A program made the position numbers and the translations under genes. A stretch of DNA of 64,000 nucleotides from Solibacter sp039934035 (lineage in GTDB: Bacteria > Acidobacteriota > Terriglobia > Bryobacterales > Bryobacteraceae). Positions 7,617-15,499 of this stretch are shown piece after piece (position 1 is the stretch's first letter; each line of letters starts with the position of its first letter). The stretch is taken from assembly GCA_039934035.1 (NCBI GenBank), contig JBDTMZ010000156.1, forward strand, positions 62,001 to 126,000, written 5' to 3'. The notes below the pieces were generated by a model, which saw nothing but the letters and a program-made list of their open reading frames with translations, searched no databases and was not told the DNA's origin.

Positions 7617-10073
7617 TTAGCGTGCCGTGGCCGCAATCGCCGACATCAGGGCCTGCACTCTTTCCGGCGAGCCTATGAACAGGCCCTGGGGCATCTGCCG
7701 GTACTTAAGTATCTGCCGGTAGAGCCGGTCTTCCATGGAGGAGTTGATGCCCCAGCCGCCGAGATACTGCAGTCGCAGATCGATATCGTGATTGATCTGC
7801 GCGCCCGCGCTCCACGCGCTCAGATCCGCATTCTGCCCCGCGTAGTTGGAGAGCAGATCGACAATCGAGGTCACGCCGATTTCGAATAACGATTGCGCTA
7901 CCGGGGCGAAATCCGGGCGGTTCAGGCGCTCCTGAATTTCGTCGAGGTTGATCACGGGCTTTTCCAGGTGTCCCATGAACACCATGTCGTAGCCCTGCCC
8001 GTTCACGGTATTCGCCCAGATGGTGGAATACGGAAACGCCTCGAAGAACGTGGCCAGTTCGCTTTTAACGGTGCGCTCATCGCTTTCATAGAGCGGCACG
8101 TAGAGCGTAAAGAGTCCGCCGGGATTGAGGTGGCGCTTCACCGATTCGAAATACTCCTTCGAATAGATGGCGGCGGTGCCCTTGGCGAAGACGTCGAGCG
8201 GGTCGCTGGCGATGATGTCGTACTTATCGTCGGTGGTCATCAGGTAGTGGCGCGCATCGTCGAACACGACCCGGGTTTTGGGATTCTTGTAGACCTCGTA
8301 GTTGTACTTGCCGAAGAAGCGGGTGGAGGTGGGCGGGATGACCGGCTCGATTTCGCAGACGGTGATGTGCTCGATATTGGGATAGCGGGTGAAGGTGCCG
8401 GCGCTGACGCCCGCGCCGAAGCCGATGCCGAGCACGGATTTCGCTGTGGTGTGCATGACGGCGGGCAGATGGCCCACCATGCGCTGCAACTTCATGTCGT
8501 AGGGTTCACTGGTGGCCTCGACGTGGCCGTTGACGTCGATCTCAATGGCGCCGTCGTTCCAGCGGGTGATGGCGACCGAGGAGTTGCGTCCTTCGACGGT
8601 ATACAGCACTTCGCTGTGGCCCATGTTCACGGCCATGCGGCGGCCATAGGCGATGAGTTCGCCGGGAACGGCGGAGAGACTGGAGGAAAGCCAGGCGCAC
8701 AGCATGACGCTGGCGGCGAGGGCCGCCGATACGCCGGGCGATTTCATTTTGCGCACGTAGGGCACCAGGATCAGCGCGCCGCCGAGCATGGAGCACCAGA
8801 GCAGGGTGCGCTGCGAATCCTGCGTGCCGATCCAGGGAATCAGCACCAGGCTGACGCCGAGGGCGCCCACAATCGCGCCCAGAGTGTTGGCCGCATAGAC
8901 GGAGCCGACATTCCGGCCGGGGTCGTCACCGGGCCGCGCCAGGGCGGCGATGGCCAGCGGGAAACTCGCGCCCCAAAGCAGCGTGGGAGGCAGAATGGCC
9001 CAGAGGCAGCGCACCATATCGAGTTGGAAGGTGTGCCAGGGGCTGATGGTCAGCAACGGATTGATGGGCCAGTAGGGCAGGGATTTGGCGATGATCCAGG
9101 CGGTCCAGGAGATGCCCAGAGTGAGCAGCACTTGCGTCCAGGCGAGCGCGAGGCCAGGGCGGATGCGGACCATTTGCGAACCGATGGCGCTGCCGATGGC
9201 GAGGCCGACGAGGAAGACGGCGAGGATGATGCAGAAGTTGTAGACGGTGAGCCCCAGCAGGTAGCCGAGCAGGCGGGTCCACACGACTTCGGCGCCCAGC
9301 GCGGTGGCTCCGGAAATGCCGATGGCGGCGTAAATGGCCCAGCGCGGAATGCCGTCGGCCGTTTCATCGCTGGCGGCGCCGGCGGGGATGGCGTCTCCGG
9401 CGGGTTCGGGCAGCGTGGCTTCATTCGGCGTGCGTGCAGCGAGGGCAAGGCTGACCAGACCGACCACCACGTTGAGCGCCGCGGCGGCGTAGGTGCCGAT
9501 CGCCATGTTGTACACGGGCAGCAGGTAGAAGCCCGCCACCAGGCAGCCCAATACTGCGCCCGCCGTATTGCCGGCGTAGAGCGTGCCATACCAGGAGAGT
9601 CCGTTGGGCGTCGATTTCAGCCAGCGTACGATGGCCGGCAGCGACGCACCCATCAGGATGGTGGGCGGAAGGAGGCAGACCGCCGCCAGCATGCCGCGGA
9701 GCAGGAAGCCCGGCATGCCCGCCGAAGCTCCGGCGATGTATGCCCTGTTGATCAGGGGCAGCACCAGGTGGACCACGACGGCTGTCGCCGCGATGCCGAA
9801 TTCGAGGTAGGCGTAGACGCGGAGGGGATGCATGCCGTCAAAACGGCGAGTGCGCGGAAGCCAGAGCGAACCGATACACAGCCCGCCCATCACGGTGGCG
9901 AGCAGGAAGCCGAGGGATACGGCAGTGGACCCGATGGCGAGTTGCAGCATCTGGTACCAGACGGTCTCGTAGATCAGGGCGGAGCATCCGCTGCCTGCGA
10001 ACAGGGCGAGCAGGAGGGGAAGATAGCGCGACGCGTCGGGCTGCGCGCCTGGGGTTGTTTGGGCCATGGCCAT
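7617..10073 (-). CDS. fused MFS-type membrane protein / spermidine synthase-like methyltransferase-fold protein
   Basis: An 818-residue protein. Residues 15-480 carry about 12-14 transmembrane helices in two blocks, starting with LALFAGSGCSALIYETVWYQ, the usual opening of fused MFS/spermidine synthase proteins. The C-terminal third is a spermidine synthase (SpeE) fold: VLGIGFGAGVSAG is the nucleotide-binding loop, followed by CEIEPV, DDARHYL and IIASDPLDVF, the acidic region that in SpeE contacts substrate. Many such fusions are uncharacterised; polyamine synthesis coupled to transport is inference. Start ATG at 10073 or 10067 are equivalent (MAMA). It stands alone on the minus strand. Confidence 0.85.
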   Translation of the reverse strand: MAMAQTTPGAQPDASRYLPLLLALFAGSGCSALIYETVWYQMLQLAIGSTAVSLGFLLATVMGGLCIGSLWLPRTRRFDGMHPLRVYAYLEFGIAATAVVVHLVLPLINRAYIAGASAGMPGFLLRGMLAAVCLLPPTILMGASLPAIVRWLKSTPNGLSWYGTLYAGNTAGAVLGCLVAGFYLLPVYNMAIGTYAAAALNVVVGLVSLALAARTPNEATLPEPAGDAIPAGAASDETADGIPRWAIYAAIGISGATALGAEVVWTRLLGYLLGLTVYNFCIILAVFLVGLAIGSAIGSQMVRIRPGLALAWTQVLLTLGISWTAWIIAKSLPYWPINPLLTISPWHTFQLDMVRCLWAILPPTLLWGASFPLAIAALARPGDDPGRNVGSVYAANTLGAIVGALGVSLVLIPWIGTQDSQRTLLWCSMLGGALILVPYVRKMKSPGVSAALAASVMLCAWLSSSLSAVPGELIAYGRRMAVNMGHSEVLYTVEGRNSSVAITRWNDGAIEIDVNGHVEATSEPYDMKLQRMVGHLPAVMHTTAKSVLGIGFGAGVSAGTFTRYPNIEHITVCEIEPVIPPTSTRFFGKYNYEVYKNPKTRVVFDDARHYLMTTDDKYDIIASDPLDVFAKGTAAIYSKEYFESVKRHLNPGGLFTLYVPLYESDERTVKSELATFFEAFPYSTIWANTVNGQGYDMVFMGHLEKPVINLDEIQERLNRPDFAPVAQSLFEIGVTSIVDLLSNYAGQNADLSAWSAGAQINHDIDLRLQYLGGWGINSSMEDRLYRQILKYRQMPQGLFIGSPERVQALMSAIAATAR

Positions 10074-10193
10074 ATGGATTGTTGAATGCCTATCTTACAA
10101 GGTCTCAGACTGTTTATGGGTACCCTGGGGAGGCGATCTTAAGGACACTCTGGTTACCCGGCCGCGCTGTTTGCCGGCCGGATGCGATAATTC

Positions 10194-10200
10194 GAGGAGG
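10194..10200 (+). promoter_or_regulatory. strong Shine-Dalgarno that fixes a GTG start
   Basis: GAGGAGG lies six bases upstream of the GTG at 10207. It decides the start of the nucleotidyltransferase gene; the long in-frame extension reaching back to 10066 would run over the divergent gene start and has no family similarity. Confidence 0.8.
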
Positions 10201-10206
10201 TATGCC

Positions 10207-10776
10207 GTGGCGGTATTCGTCAACAGCTTCTTCGAGAAACGCGTGGAACAACTCTTTGACCTGGCAGGACGGGTAGAGGCGGCGTTCGCCGCCGCCGGGC
10301 TGGAATATCGCCTGGTGGGCGGGCTCGCTGTGTATCTCTATGTGGAAGAGGCGGAGCCGGATGCCGGACGGCTCACGAAGGACATCGACATCACCGTGCG
10401 GCGTGCGGACCTCGCGCGGATTGCGGCGGCGGTGGAGCCTTTCGGCTTGCAACTGCGACATGTGGCCGGAATCGATATGCTGGTGCAGGCAGGGCAGCCT
10501 TCTGCCCGCCGCGCCGTGAATCTGATTTTTTCCGGCGAACGGGTGCGGACGGAATATTCCGAGACTGTGCCGGCTATGGGCGACTGCCGCATTTTGCAGG
10601 GAGTCCGCCTGGTTCCGCTGGCCGATCTGGTGCGCATGAAGCTCACCAGTTTCCGGGCCAAGGACGAAGCGCATATCAACGACCTGGACGAAGCGGGATT
10701 GATTACGCCAGATATTGAGGCCACTCTGACGGAGCCCCTGCTGACGCGGCTGGCTCAAGCTCGTGCCCGCGGGTAG
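10207..10776 (+). CDS. nucleotidyltransferase-fold protein (AbiEii/MNT-like)
   Basis: 189 residues from GTG 10207. The nucleotidyltransferase signature is visible as LVGGLAVYLY followed by TKDIDITV, i.e. the GG...DxD arrangement that binds Mg-nucleotide. Later residues include RLVPLADLVRMKLTSFRAKDEAHINDL, a pattern common in AbiEii-type and related stand-alone nucleotidyltransferases. Some of these are toxins in abortive-infection modules, but no cognate antitoxin (AbiEi) is adjacent: the neighbours are a transporter and a spermidine synthase fusion. It could therefore be a stand-alone enzyme or an orphan. Function is not assigned beyond the fold. Confidence 0.75.
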   Translation: MAVFVNSFFEKRVEQLFDLAGRVEAAFAAAGLEYRLVGGLAVYLYVEEAEPDAGRLTKDIDITVRRADLARIAAAVEPFGLQLRHVAGIDMLVQAGQPSARRAVNLIFSGERVRTEYSETVPAMGDCRILQGVRLVPLADLVRMKLTSFRAKDEAHINDLDEAGLITPDIEATLTEPLLTRLAQARARG

Positions 10777-10885
10777 ATTCTCCGGTGAAGTGAAGGATCT
10801 ATTTGCTTCGCGACGCGCATGGACGGGCCACGGAAAACGATGGCCCATCCCACCGGTGCCTGCTATTTATCCGGGACCGACACGG

Positions 10886-12469
10886 CTAGATTCTCCAACC
10901 TAGGGACACTCCGGTCATCACTACGCCGGCACAGGTAATCGCTGCGGCGGATGCTACGGGCAGCAGTTGGAAGGCGCGACTGCGCGTCAGCTTGCCGGTC
11001 GACGGCAGGAGGTGGCTGGCGGACAGCACCAGTACGCCGATTCCCATCAGCACCGCGGCGAGTCCCGCGCTGAAGCCGAGCAGCAGGAATAATCCCAGCC
11101 CTACGCGTCCCAACGAAATGGCGCTCAACAGGAGCACCAGGGCGGAGGGACAGGGGACCATGCCACCGCTCGCGCCCAGCGCCAGCAGGCTGCCCAGAGT
11201 GATCTCCCCCTCCGGAACGTGACTGTGCGCGCGTCCGTCGCCGTGATGATGCACGTGATCGTGCGCGTGATCGTGATCCTGCGCGTGATCGTGATCATGC
11301 GAATGCACTGGATCGTGATGAAGGTGCCCGTGATCATGTGCGTGATCGTGATCATGCGAATGATCGTGATTGTGAGAATGCGCATGATCATGAGCAGGCC
11401 CGTGGGCGTGGTGGTGGCCCTGTCGCGCGCGCAGGCGGCGCACGAAGAGGGTTGCTCCCACCCAGACAATGCTCAAGCCCGAGATGGCTCCCAGGATCGG
11501 AAACAGCTTCTCGGGCAGCACGTACTTCGAAAGAAACAGGGTCACGAAGCCGAGAAAAAACACGCTGATGGTATGCGTGAACGTCACCATGGCGCCCAGC
11601 AGGATGGCATGCTTGAACGTACCTCGCGAGCCCACCAGGTATGCCGCCACGATGGTCTTTCCATGGCCAGGCGACAGCGCATGGATCGCTCCCAGGCCGA
11701 ATGCCACGGCGATGCCGATCAACATCAAGCCCCACCCGATGTCTTCGCGGTGCAGCAGGCGCGAGAGATAATCGCCCTTCACGACCTGCCCGGGCGCCGC
11801 GGCTGTAGCTGCCGTTACCGTGGCGGCAGCCGCCGTTGCCGGGTCCACCGGGGTTGCCGGAGCCGCCGCCGGAACCGCCGCGACCGAGGGTGCTTCCGTG
11901 GTCCCTGTCTCCGCCGGCCGGACTGGCGGGGCGGCAGGAGCGGTCCACGAAAATGCAGCCTGCAAATCTTGCGGCGGGGCCAGCATCGGGTCCTGTGGGT
12001 AGGCCGTCAGTTCGGCGCTGCGGCTTTTTCCGCCTGGCGTCACGATCTCTTTCCACCCGCTGCGTCCCTGGTAATTGCGATCCTCATAGGTGAACGCGCC
12101 CAGTGCCGCGTCCACCCGCAGGTCCGCTTCGATTCGCGCCACCTGCATATTCCCTGCTCCCTCCGACAGCTTGACCTGGGCGCGCACCACCGTGACTTTG
12201 GCCGGCTTGCCATTCGCCGTGACGGCCAGGTTAGCGGCCCACAGGCGCGCCTGCTCGAGCGCCTGCTGCTGCGCATTGGCCCCCGGCCCCCATTGCTGGA
12301 ACCATTCGAAGGTGGGAATTTCGGCGAGGTCCAATACGTAGTGGATGGCCATGCCGTGGGGCTGCGGCTCCAGGCGCGCGAAGTGATTCACACTGAAGTT
12401 CCCCATGGGGTGCGCCGCTGCCAGGACGGCGCTGCCGAGTGCCAGCAGCAGAACGCGATTGCTTGTCAT
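10886..12469 (-). CDS. NicO/RcnA-type nickel-cobalt transporter with extended N-terminal domain and His-rich loop
   Basis: A 527-residue protein from the ATG at 12467-12469 (MTSNRVLLLALGSAVLAAAHP, a signal peptide). Residues about 25-200 form an extracytoplasmic domain (HPMGNFSVNHFA start) and an Ala/Pro/Thr-rich linker. Then come about six transmembrane helices with HALSPGHGKTIVAAYLVG, the metal-site motif of NicO/RcnA exporters. A loop of about 75 residues is dominated by His-Asp/His-Ala repeats, expected to bind Ni/Co/Zn in bulk. The membrane part resumes with GASGGMVPCPSALVLLL. The longer in-frame start at 12643 overlaps the divergent redoxin gene and is rejected. Divergent from the redoxin with 43 bases between starts. 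Confidence 0.85.
   Translation of the reverse strand: MTSNRVLLLALGSAVLAAAHPMGNFSVNHFARLEPQPHGMAIHYVLDLAEIPTFEWFQQWGPGANAQQQALEQARLWAANLAVTANGKPAKVTVVRAQVKLSEGAGNMQVARIEADLRVDAALGAFTYEDRNYQGRSGWKEIVTPGGKSRSAELTAYPQDPMLAPPQDLQAAFSWTAPAAPPVRPAETGTTEAPSVAAVPAAAPATPVDPATAAAATVTAATAAAPGQVVKGDYLSRLLHREDIGWGLMLIGIAVAFGLGAIHALSPGHGKTIVAAYLVGSRGTFKHAILLGAMVTFTHTISVFFLGFVTLFLSKYVLPEKLFPILGAISGLSIVWVGATLFVRRLRARQGHHHAHGPAHDHAHSHNHDHSHDHDHAHDHGHLHHDPVHSHDHDHAQDHDHAHDHVHHHGDGRAHSHVPEGEITLGSLLALGASGGMVPCPSALVLLLSAISLGRVGLGLFLLLGFSAGLAAVLMGIGVLVLSASHLLPSTGKLTRSRAFQLLPVASAAAITCAGVVMTGVSLGWRI
11239..11400. repeat. tandem imperfect repeats encoding the His/Asp-rich loop
   Basis: A 160-base stretch inside the NicO gene made of variants of a GTGATCGTGATCATGCGAATG unit (perfect 20-base copies near 11286 and 11341). 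On the minus strand it encodes alternating His-Asp/Ala/Ser residues. Slippage in this stretch would change loop length without a frameshift when in multiples of three. Confidence 0.7.
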
Positions 12470-12512
12470 TTGACTGGTATACGGAATCCGGTGCGAAAAT
12501 GGATGGTACGGG

Positions 12513-13079
12513 ATGCTGCCAAAATTTCTGATCGCCCTGCTATTTGTATCCGATCTCTCGTATGCCGCGCCGCCCACGTTCCGGCTGCGGGACACGGCCG
12601 GCGGCAGCCACTCGCCGGCCGAATGGTCCGCGCAGCAGGCCATCGTGCTCTACTTTGTGACCACGGATTGTCCGGTGGGCAATAGCTATGTTCCCGAAAT
12701 GAATCGTCTGCGCGAAGCTTACGGGGCGCGCGGCATCGCATTCTACGCCGTGCAGGCGGACCCCGCGGTGCCCGAGGCGGAGGTGGCGAAGTATGCGCGC
12801 GAGTACCGCTACTCTTTTCCGCTGCTGCTGGACCCCACACAGATTTTGGTGCGCCACGTCAATGCGACGGTGACGCCGCAGGTGGCCATCCTCGCCTCCG
12901 ACGGCAAGTTGCTCTACCTGGGACCGGTGGACAACCGGGTGGAAGATTTCGGAAAGCAGCGCCCGCAGGCCACGCAGGCCTACGTACGCCAGGTGCTGGA
13001 CGCCGTGCTCGGCGGCAGGCCCGTGAGCGTTGCCAGCCATAAATCGATTGGCTGCGCGATTCCGCGAAAGACTCTATGA
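12513..13079 (+). CDS. secreted redoxin / thioredoxin-fold protein
   Basis: 188 residues with a signal peptide (MLPKFLIALLFVSDLSYAA). The thioredoxin fold shows beta-strand IVLYFVTTDC followed by CPVGNSY, then the conserved VTPQVAILASDGKLLYLGPVD, a cis-Pro motif and the C-terminal strand-turn typical of AhpC/TSA-like redoxins. Only one Cys occupies the active-site start (C-P-V rather than CxxC), so it resembles single-Cys redoxins found next to c-type cytochromes. It is followed closely by a haem-binding gene, which fits a periplasmic thiol or haem-maturation role; this is inference. Starts at ATG 12513 with the leader as support. Confidence 0.82.
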   Translation: MLPKFLIALLFVSDLSYAAPPTFRLRDTAGGSHSPAEWSAQQAIVLYFVTTDCPVGNSYVPEMNRLREAYGARGIAFYAVQADPAVPEAEVAKYAREYRYSFPLLLDPTQILVRHVNATVTPQVAILASDGKLLYLGPVDNRVEDFGKQRPQATQAYVRQVLDAVLGGRPVSVASHKSIGCAIPRKTL

Positions 13080-13222
13080 GAAGCGCTCTCGCCCTGGTAC
13101 GGCTCGCGGGCAGTGCCCTTGGCGCCACGCCGACGGCTGCGTTCGCTCGCAATCGCAACGGTATACTCGAGCCGTTGGGGCGGGAAGCGCTGATGCGATT
13201 TTTACGGGGGAGTGTGAAGTGA
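13076..13222 (+). CDS. possible tiny ORF bridging two genes
   Basis: A 48-codon ORF whose ATG overlaps the redoxin stop (ATGA) and whose TGA overlaps the GTG start of the next gene (GTGA). It would encode a short basic peptide with an N-terminal Ala/Leu-rich stretch (MRSALALVRLAGSALGA). The double overlap suggests translational coupling, but the peptide has no recognisable relatives and the region could instead be a short leader carrying the promoter for the next gene (a TATACT-like box is at about 13161-13168). Weak support. Confidence 0.25.
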   Translation: MRSALALVRLAGSALGATPTAAFARNRNGILEPLGREALMRFLRGSVK

Positions 13223-13692
13223 ACGCCAGATACCTGATACTGTTTGCAATTTCGTTCGTCGCGTTGTGCCGGCCCGATGCCGATCCGAAAGACGTTGCCG
13301 GCCTGCCCGACGGCCCCGGCAAGGCGGCCCTGGTCAAGATGTGCCTGGATTGCCACGATTCCGGCAATTTCCGCAAAGCCCGCATGACCGCCGACGAGTG
13401 GAGCGAGTCCGTCGCCGACATGGTGTCGCGCGGCGCGCAGGGCACACCGGCAGAGATCGACGCGAGCGTGGTGTACCTGACGAAGTATTTCGGCAAAGGC
13501 GCGCCGGTCCGCATCAATACGGCGCCCTTCGCCGAACTGCGCGGCGTGCTCGGACTGTCGGTGGCGGAAGTCCGCGCACTGCTCGAATATCGCGAGCAGA
13601 ACGGCGACTTCAAGAGCGTGGAGGACATACAGAAGGTTCCAGGCATCGATGCGGCGAAAGTGGCGCAGCTGAAATCGAAATTGCTGTTCTAG
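13219..13692 (+). CDS. exported c-type haem-binding protein fused to a ComEA-like helix-hairpin-helix domain
   Basis: 157 residues from GTG 13219, with a purine-rich GGGGGAG six bases upstream. Residues 1-18 are a signal peptide. A single haem-c motif CLDCH lies at about residue 45, in a short cytochrome-like helical region with MTADEWSESVADMVSRGAQG, the segment that usually follows the haem in this class. Residues 95-157 form a ComEA-type helix-hairpin-helix pair (INTAPFAELRGVLGLS; VEDIQKVPGIDAAKVAQLKSKL). HhH normally binds DNA non-specifically; in the periplasm it may instead be a protein-interaction module. Longer upstream starts run through the redoxin gene and are rejected. Confidence 0.8.
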   Translation: MNARYLILFAISFVALCRPDADPKDVAGLPDGPGKAALVKMCLDCHDSGNFRKARMTADEWSESVADMVSRGAQGTPAEIDASVVYLTKYFGKGAPVRINTAPFAELRGVLGLSVAEVRALLEYREQNGDFKSVEDIQKVPGIDAAKVAQLKSKLLF

Positions 13693-13736
13693 GGCGAGGT
13701 TGCGCGCCGGGAGATATAATTGCGGGCGAAAACAAT

Positions 13737-14528
13737 ATGCGCCGATTGACCCTGCCCCTTCTTTTTGCGGCCGTTGCGCTCGCTCAACCGCCTGCTCCGG
13801 TGCCTGCCGACCAGCCCGTGGCGCGCACCGACCAGAATTCCAAGACCGCGCACGAGCAGTTGCTCGAGAAAGCGGCCAAGGGCGGCATCGACGTCTATTT
13901 TGAAGGCGATTCCATCACGCGCCGTTGGGGGGCCACCGATTATCCCGACTTCCTGGCCAACTTCAAGGAGAACTTCTTCGGCTGGAACGCCGCCGATTTC
14001 GGCTGGGGCGCCGATAGCATCCAGAACATCCTGTGGCGTTTGCAGAACGGCGAACTCGATGGCGTCAATCCCAAAGTGATCGTCTTCCTGGGCGGCACTA
14101 ACAACGTCGGCAACCGGGTGCCGGCGGATGGAGGCGAGGCCAGGGTGGCCGATGTGACGCGCGGCATTCAGGCCGTGCTGAAGACCATGCAGGAGAAGGC
14201 TCCCAACGCCACTATCATCCTCACCGCCATCTTCCCGCGCAACGACAACATGGCTGTAGTGCCCCTCATCGACAAGATCAACGCCAACCTGGCCAAACTC
14301 GCCGATGGGAAAAAGGTCCGCTTCCTGAATGTGAACGATAGGCTGGCCGGTCCCGACGGCAAACTGAACGAAGGCATGATGAATCGCGACAATCTGCACC
14401 CGGCGCTCAAGGGCTATCAGGTCTGGGCGGATGGCTTGAAGCCGATCCTGCGCGAACTGCTGGGTGAGCCGGCCAGGGAAGATCACGCGCCGCCGCCGAC
14501 TGGCGATCCCAGCGCCGCTCGCAAATAG
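13737..14528 (+). CDS. secreted SGNH/GDSL-family hydrolase
   Basis: 263 residues from ATG 13737, signal peptide MRRLTLPLLFAAVALAQ. SGNH blocks are all present: FEGDSIT (catalytic Ser), a Gly in the WNAADFGWGAD block, GGTNNVG (Asn), and DNLHP near the end (Asp and His). The family cleaves ester bonds (acyl groups on lipids or polysaccharides); members of this subgroup often act as carbohydrate acetylesterases. It follows the haem/HhH gene by 44 bases on the same strand. The C-terminal tail is Pro-rich. Substrate is unknown. Confidence 0.88.
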   Translation: MRRLTLPLLFAAVALAQPPAPVPADQPVARTDQNSKTAHEQLLEKAAKGGIDVYFEGDSITRRWGATDYPDFLANFKENFFGWNAADFGWGADSIQNILWRLQNGELDGVNPKVIVFLGGTNNVGNRVPADGGEARVADVTRGIQAVLKTMQEKAPNATIILTAIFPRNDNMAVVPLIDKINANLAKLADGKKVRFLNVNDRLAGPDGKLNEGMMNRDNLHPALKGYQVWADGLKPILRELLGEPAREDHAPPPTGDPSAARK

Positions 14529-14693
14529 CGCAGGATTGGAGGGAAGACCGGCGATCGCGAGGCGCCATGGGGTTTCTTGGCGACTTGGGAATACCAGGAT
14601 AAGCCTGGCTGATCTTGTGAATTGAAAGGAATTCACCCTGCGCGCGCCCCCCATCGTCCGAAACTAAATGGGGACCGGGAGAGTCTATTCGGT

Positions 14694-15140
14694 ATGCGCT
14701 ACTGGGCATGGTTCGTTGCCAAACTGGCCGTTGCCGTGGTGTGGTACCTATGGACGATGCGTCTGGTCGCCGGGTATTTCCCGGCGGATACGGACGAACT
14801 GGCGCCGGCCCGCGAAGGACTCTCGTTTCTGCTTTGCGACTTCGCCCTGCTGCTCGCCTTCCTGATTTTTGCCGGCGCCGTGTACCTCGCCCTCAAGGAC
14901 CAGCGGTATCGCTGCCGCGTCTGCCTGCGGCGTCTGCGCATGCCCATCGCGAAAGGGTCCTGGAGCCGGATGCTGCTCTTCGGCCATCCGCAGATCGAAT
15001 ACATCTGCCCTTACGGCCACGGTACCCTGCGCGAAGACGATCTGCATCTCACCGGGGCGGCCTCCGTCCAGTGGACTCCGCATTCCGACGATATCTGGGC
15101 GGAATTGACGGCGCCGGGTAAGGAAAGCGACCACTCGTGA
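14694..15140 (+). CDS. membrane protein with zinc-ribbon-like Cys pairs, function unknown
   Basis: 148 residues from ATG 14694. Two transmembrane helices (about 5-25 and 42-65) are followed by a soluble domain with CRVC (about residue 76) and a later CPYGHG, i.e. a Cys-pair plus Cys/His arrangement that could hold a metal. An in-frame ATG at 14622 lies in a region without conservation and is not used. The stop overlaps the next gene's GTG (GTGA), so the two are co-translated. I do not recognise a named family. Confidence 0.65.
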   Translation: MRYWAWFVAKLAVAVVWYLWTMRLVAGYFPADTDELAPAREGLSFLLCDFALLLAFLIFAGAVYLALKDQRYRCRVCLRRLRMPIAKGSWSRMLLFGHPQIEYICPYGHGTLREDDLHLTGAASVQWTPHSDDIWAELTAPGKESDHS

Positions 15141-15481
15141 AGCCTGTTCCCCGCTGGCGGATTGCGGCGGCCGTGCTCGTGCTTGCCGCCCTGGCCGGTT
15201 TCGGCATCCTGTTCGCACCCACCTATATCGGCAATCTGAAGCTCCAGTCGTACGTGGCAGAAATTACACGGAACGTCGAAAGCCGGAACGTTGCCGATGA
15301 GGCACTCCGTCAGAATGTGCTCGCCAAAGCCCGTGAATTGGACCTCCCGGTAAAGGCAGACAACGTGCACATCATTCGATCCACAGGAGAGCTTCGCATC
15401 GATGTCCGATACTTCGTTCGGGTCAGCCTGCCCGGCTATACGGTGGATCTGCACTTCTATCCCGGCGCCGGCAGCCGCTGA
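15137..15481 (+). CDS. small single-pass membrane protein, function unknown
   Basis: 114 residues from the GTG at 15137 that overlaps the preceding TGA. Residues 8-28 form one hydrophobic helix; the rest is a soluble alpha/beta domain of about 80 residues (KLQSYVAEITRNVES; VHIIRSTGELRIDVRYFVRV) reminiscent of small anchored domains such as DUF4845, but I cannot confirm membership. It is coupled to the zinc-ribbon-like membrane protein and sits just before the PBP gene, so an envelope role is plausible. Confidence 0.65.
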   Translation: MKPVPRWRIAAAVLVLAALAGFGILFAPTYIGNLKLQSYVAEITRNVESRNVADEALRQNVLAKARELDLPVKADNVHIIRSTGELRIDVRYFVRVSLPGYTVDLHFYPGAGSR

Positions 15482-15499
15482 TCGCGGCGTGCACGCGCC

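Noticed and set aside
7893..10085. A 730-codon open frame on the plus strand
   Set aside because: It is the antisense shadow of the fused MFS/spermidine synthase gene; its product is low-complexity Gly/Ala/Arg/His with no start signal or family pattern.
10066..10206. 47-codon N-terminal extension of the nucleotidyltransferase
   Set aside because: It overlaps the divergent gene start and lacks conservation; GAGGAGG six bases before GTG 10207 fixes the real start.
11239..11400. The regular repeats as a CRISPR-like array
   Set aside because: Units are contiguous without spacers and lie inside a coding frame that encodes alternating His residues.
11219..12685. A 488-codon plus-strand frame over the NicO gene
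   Set aside because: Antisense to the transporter with its His-rich repeat; produces Val/Ile/Met repeats that merely mirror the CAT/CAC codons.
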